64,000 nt of DNA, from positions 5,351,685 through 5,415,684 of the forward strand of contig NZ_LT721901.1 in NCBI RefSeq assembly GCF_900157375.1, written 5' to 3'. This DNA comes from Mycobacterium rhizamassiliense. GTDB taxonomy: Bacteria > Actinomycetota > Actinomycetes > Mycobacteriales > Mycobacteriaceae. Made by a program: the position numbers and the translations under genes. The notes below the pieces were generated by a model, which saw nothing but the letters and a program-made list of their open reading frames with translations, had not been told where the DNA came from and did not search any database. This document shows, one piece after another, positions 63,589 to 64,000 of this stretch (position 1 is its first letter; each line of letters starts with the position of its first letter).

Positions 63589-64000
63589 CTAGTAACCGAT
63601 GGACGTCAGGTAGGCGCCGCGCGGCTCGTGATAGAAACCGACGGTCATCAGGTTGAGCATGTGCCGCACCCGCAGACCCCGGTCCAGGCACCAGCGCAAC
63701 AGGGCGGTGTTGCGCGTCGGCAGGATGAAGCCAGGCCCGTCGATACGCCGGGCCGCACCGATCAACGCCTTCAGATCGTCGTTGCCCAGCGCGACGGAAT
63801 GGTCGTAGAAGCCGATCCCCGTGGTGTATCCCGTGATCCGGCCGGCCCGCTCCACCACGCTGGCGGCCTGCCGGGCAACCGAATCTTGCAATTCGCCGCC
63901 GCGGTCGTGTCCGTGCACCCGCACGCACACCGCGTTGCACGCGTCGATGTCGGCATCGGACGCGGGCCGGACGCGGCAACCGTCGACTTCGACGCCGAGC
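63589..64000 (-). CDS. GNAT-family acetyltransferase (C-terminal part, cut by window edge)
   Basis: The frame is open from the right window edge to a stop at 63589, giving the last 136 residues. They begin in LGVEVDGCRVRPASDADIDACNAVC and continue VHGHDRGGELQDSV, GRITGYTTGIGFYDHSVA and FILPTRNTALLRWCLDRGLRVRHMLNLM, the order of a two-domain GNAT C-terminal half. Substrate unknown. It lies 76 bp upstream of the hemerythrin gene, same strand. Confidence 0.82.
   Translation of the reverse strand, partial: LGVEVDGCRVRPASDADIDACNAVCVRVHGHDRGGELQDSVARQAASVVERAGRITGYTTGIGFYDHSVALGNDDLKALIGAARRIDGPGFILPTRNTALLRWCLDRGLRVRHMLNLMTVGFYHEPRGAYLTSIGY

Overview
The window is a high-GC actinobacterial chromosome segment that reads as Mycobacterium throughout. 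Gene order and protein sequences match two blocks known from M. tuberculosis H37Rv: a metK-coaBC-rpoZ-gmk-mihF-pyrimidine block (Rv1392 down to Rv1377c order) and an adi-nusB-efp-aro-alaS-aspS block (Rv2531c to Rv2572c order). In H37Rv these lie far apart. Here they are joined through about 10 kb of accessory genes, and several H37Rv genes are missing between conserved neighbours (PE15/PPE20, Rv2541-Rv2550, Rv2561-Rv2565, one of the Rv2557/Rv2558 pair). This suggests a non-tuberculous, probably slow-growing mycobacterium, perhaps near the M. avium complex; the species is an inference. No rRNA, tRNA, insertion sequence, prophage or CRISPR array was seen.

Layout. 1-3035 (minus): metK (cut by the window edge), coaBC, rpoZ, gmk, mihF. 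3524-12171 (minus): one pyrimidine operon, pyrR-pyrB-pyrC-membrane protein-carA-carB-pyrF, with mostly 1-4 bp overlaps and a recognisable PyrR-binding RNA loop just upstream of pyrR. 12266-23642: accessory stretch with a methyltransferase, a secreted carbohydrate-binding protein, a STAS protein, a beta-lactamase-fold hydrolase, a GNAT, a six-gene operon (GntR/UTRA regulator, 2x[4Fe-4S] ferredoxin, lipoprotein/permease/ATPase importer, and a flavoprotein carrying HEAT repeats), and a divergent HxlR/DoxX pair. 23649-36294 (mostly minus): basic amino acid decarboxylase, nusB, efp, pepQ, the shikimate genes aroQ-aroB-aroK-aroC, prepilin peptidase, aroE, mltG. 36287-42192: ruvX/yqgF, alaS, yjbQ, an Rv2557-like protein, rarA. 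42348-53094: a frameshifted proline-rich membrane protein, a set of two transglutaminases, a circularly permuted ATP-grasp/alpha-E protein and a zinc metallopeptidase, a YjbR-like protein and a FUSC membrane protein. 53142-55348: F420-type Ddn-family protein and aspS.

55406-64000 is a second accessory region. It has an HSL-family esterase preceded by a tiny ORF with an almost ideal Shine-Dalgarno, a soluble homologue of eukaryotic ERG2 sterol isomerase/sigma-1 receptor, a large LuxR-type ATPase regulator, an ECF sigma factor with no adjacent anti-sigma gene, a decayed short-chain dehydrogenase, a small membrane protein, and a hemerythrin-LLM flavin oxidoreductase-thioesterase group beside a GNAT cut by the window edge.

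The strongest candidates for little-described biology are the ERG2/sigma-1-like protein next to its LuxR-type regulator (56489-59901), the ferredoxin/HEAT-flavoprotein/importer operon (15915-22613), and the transglutaminase/ATP-grasp/alpha-E/metallopeptidase set (43455-51485). Assignments rest on reading translated sequence and on recalled family knowledge; no database search was run.
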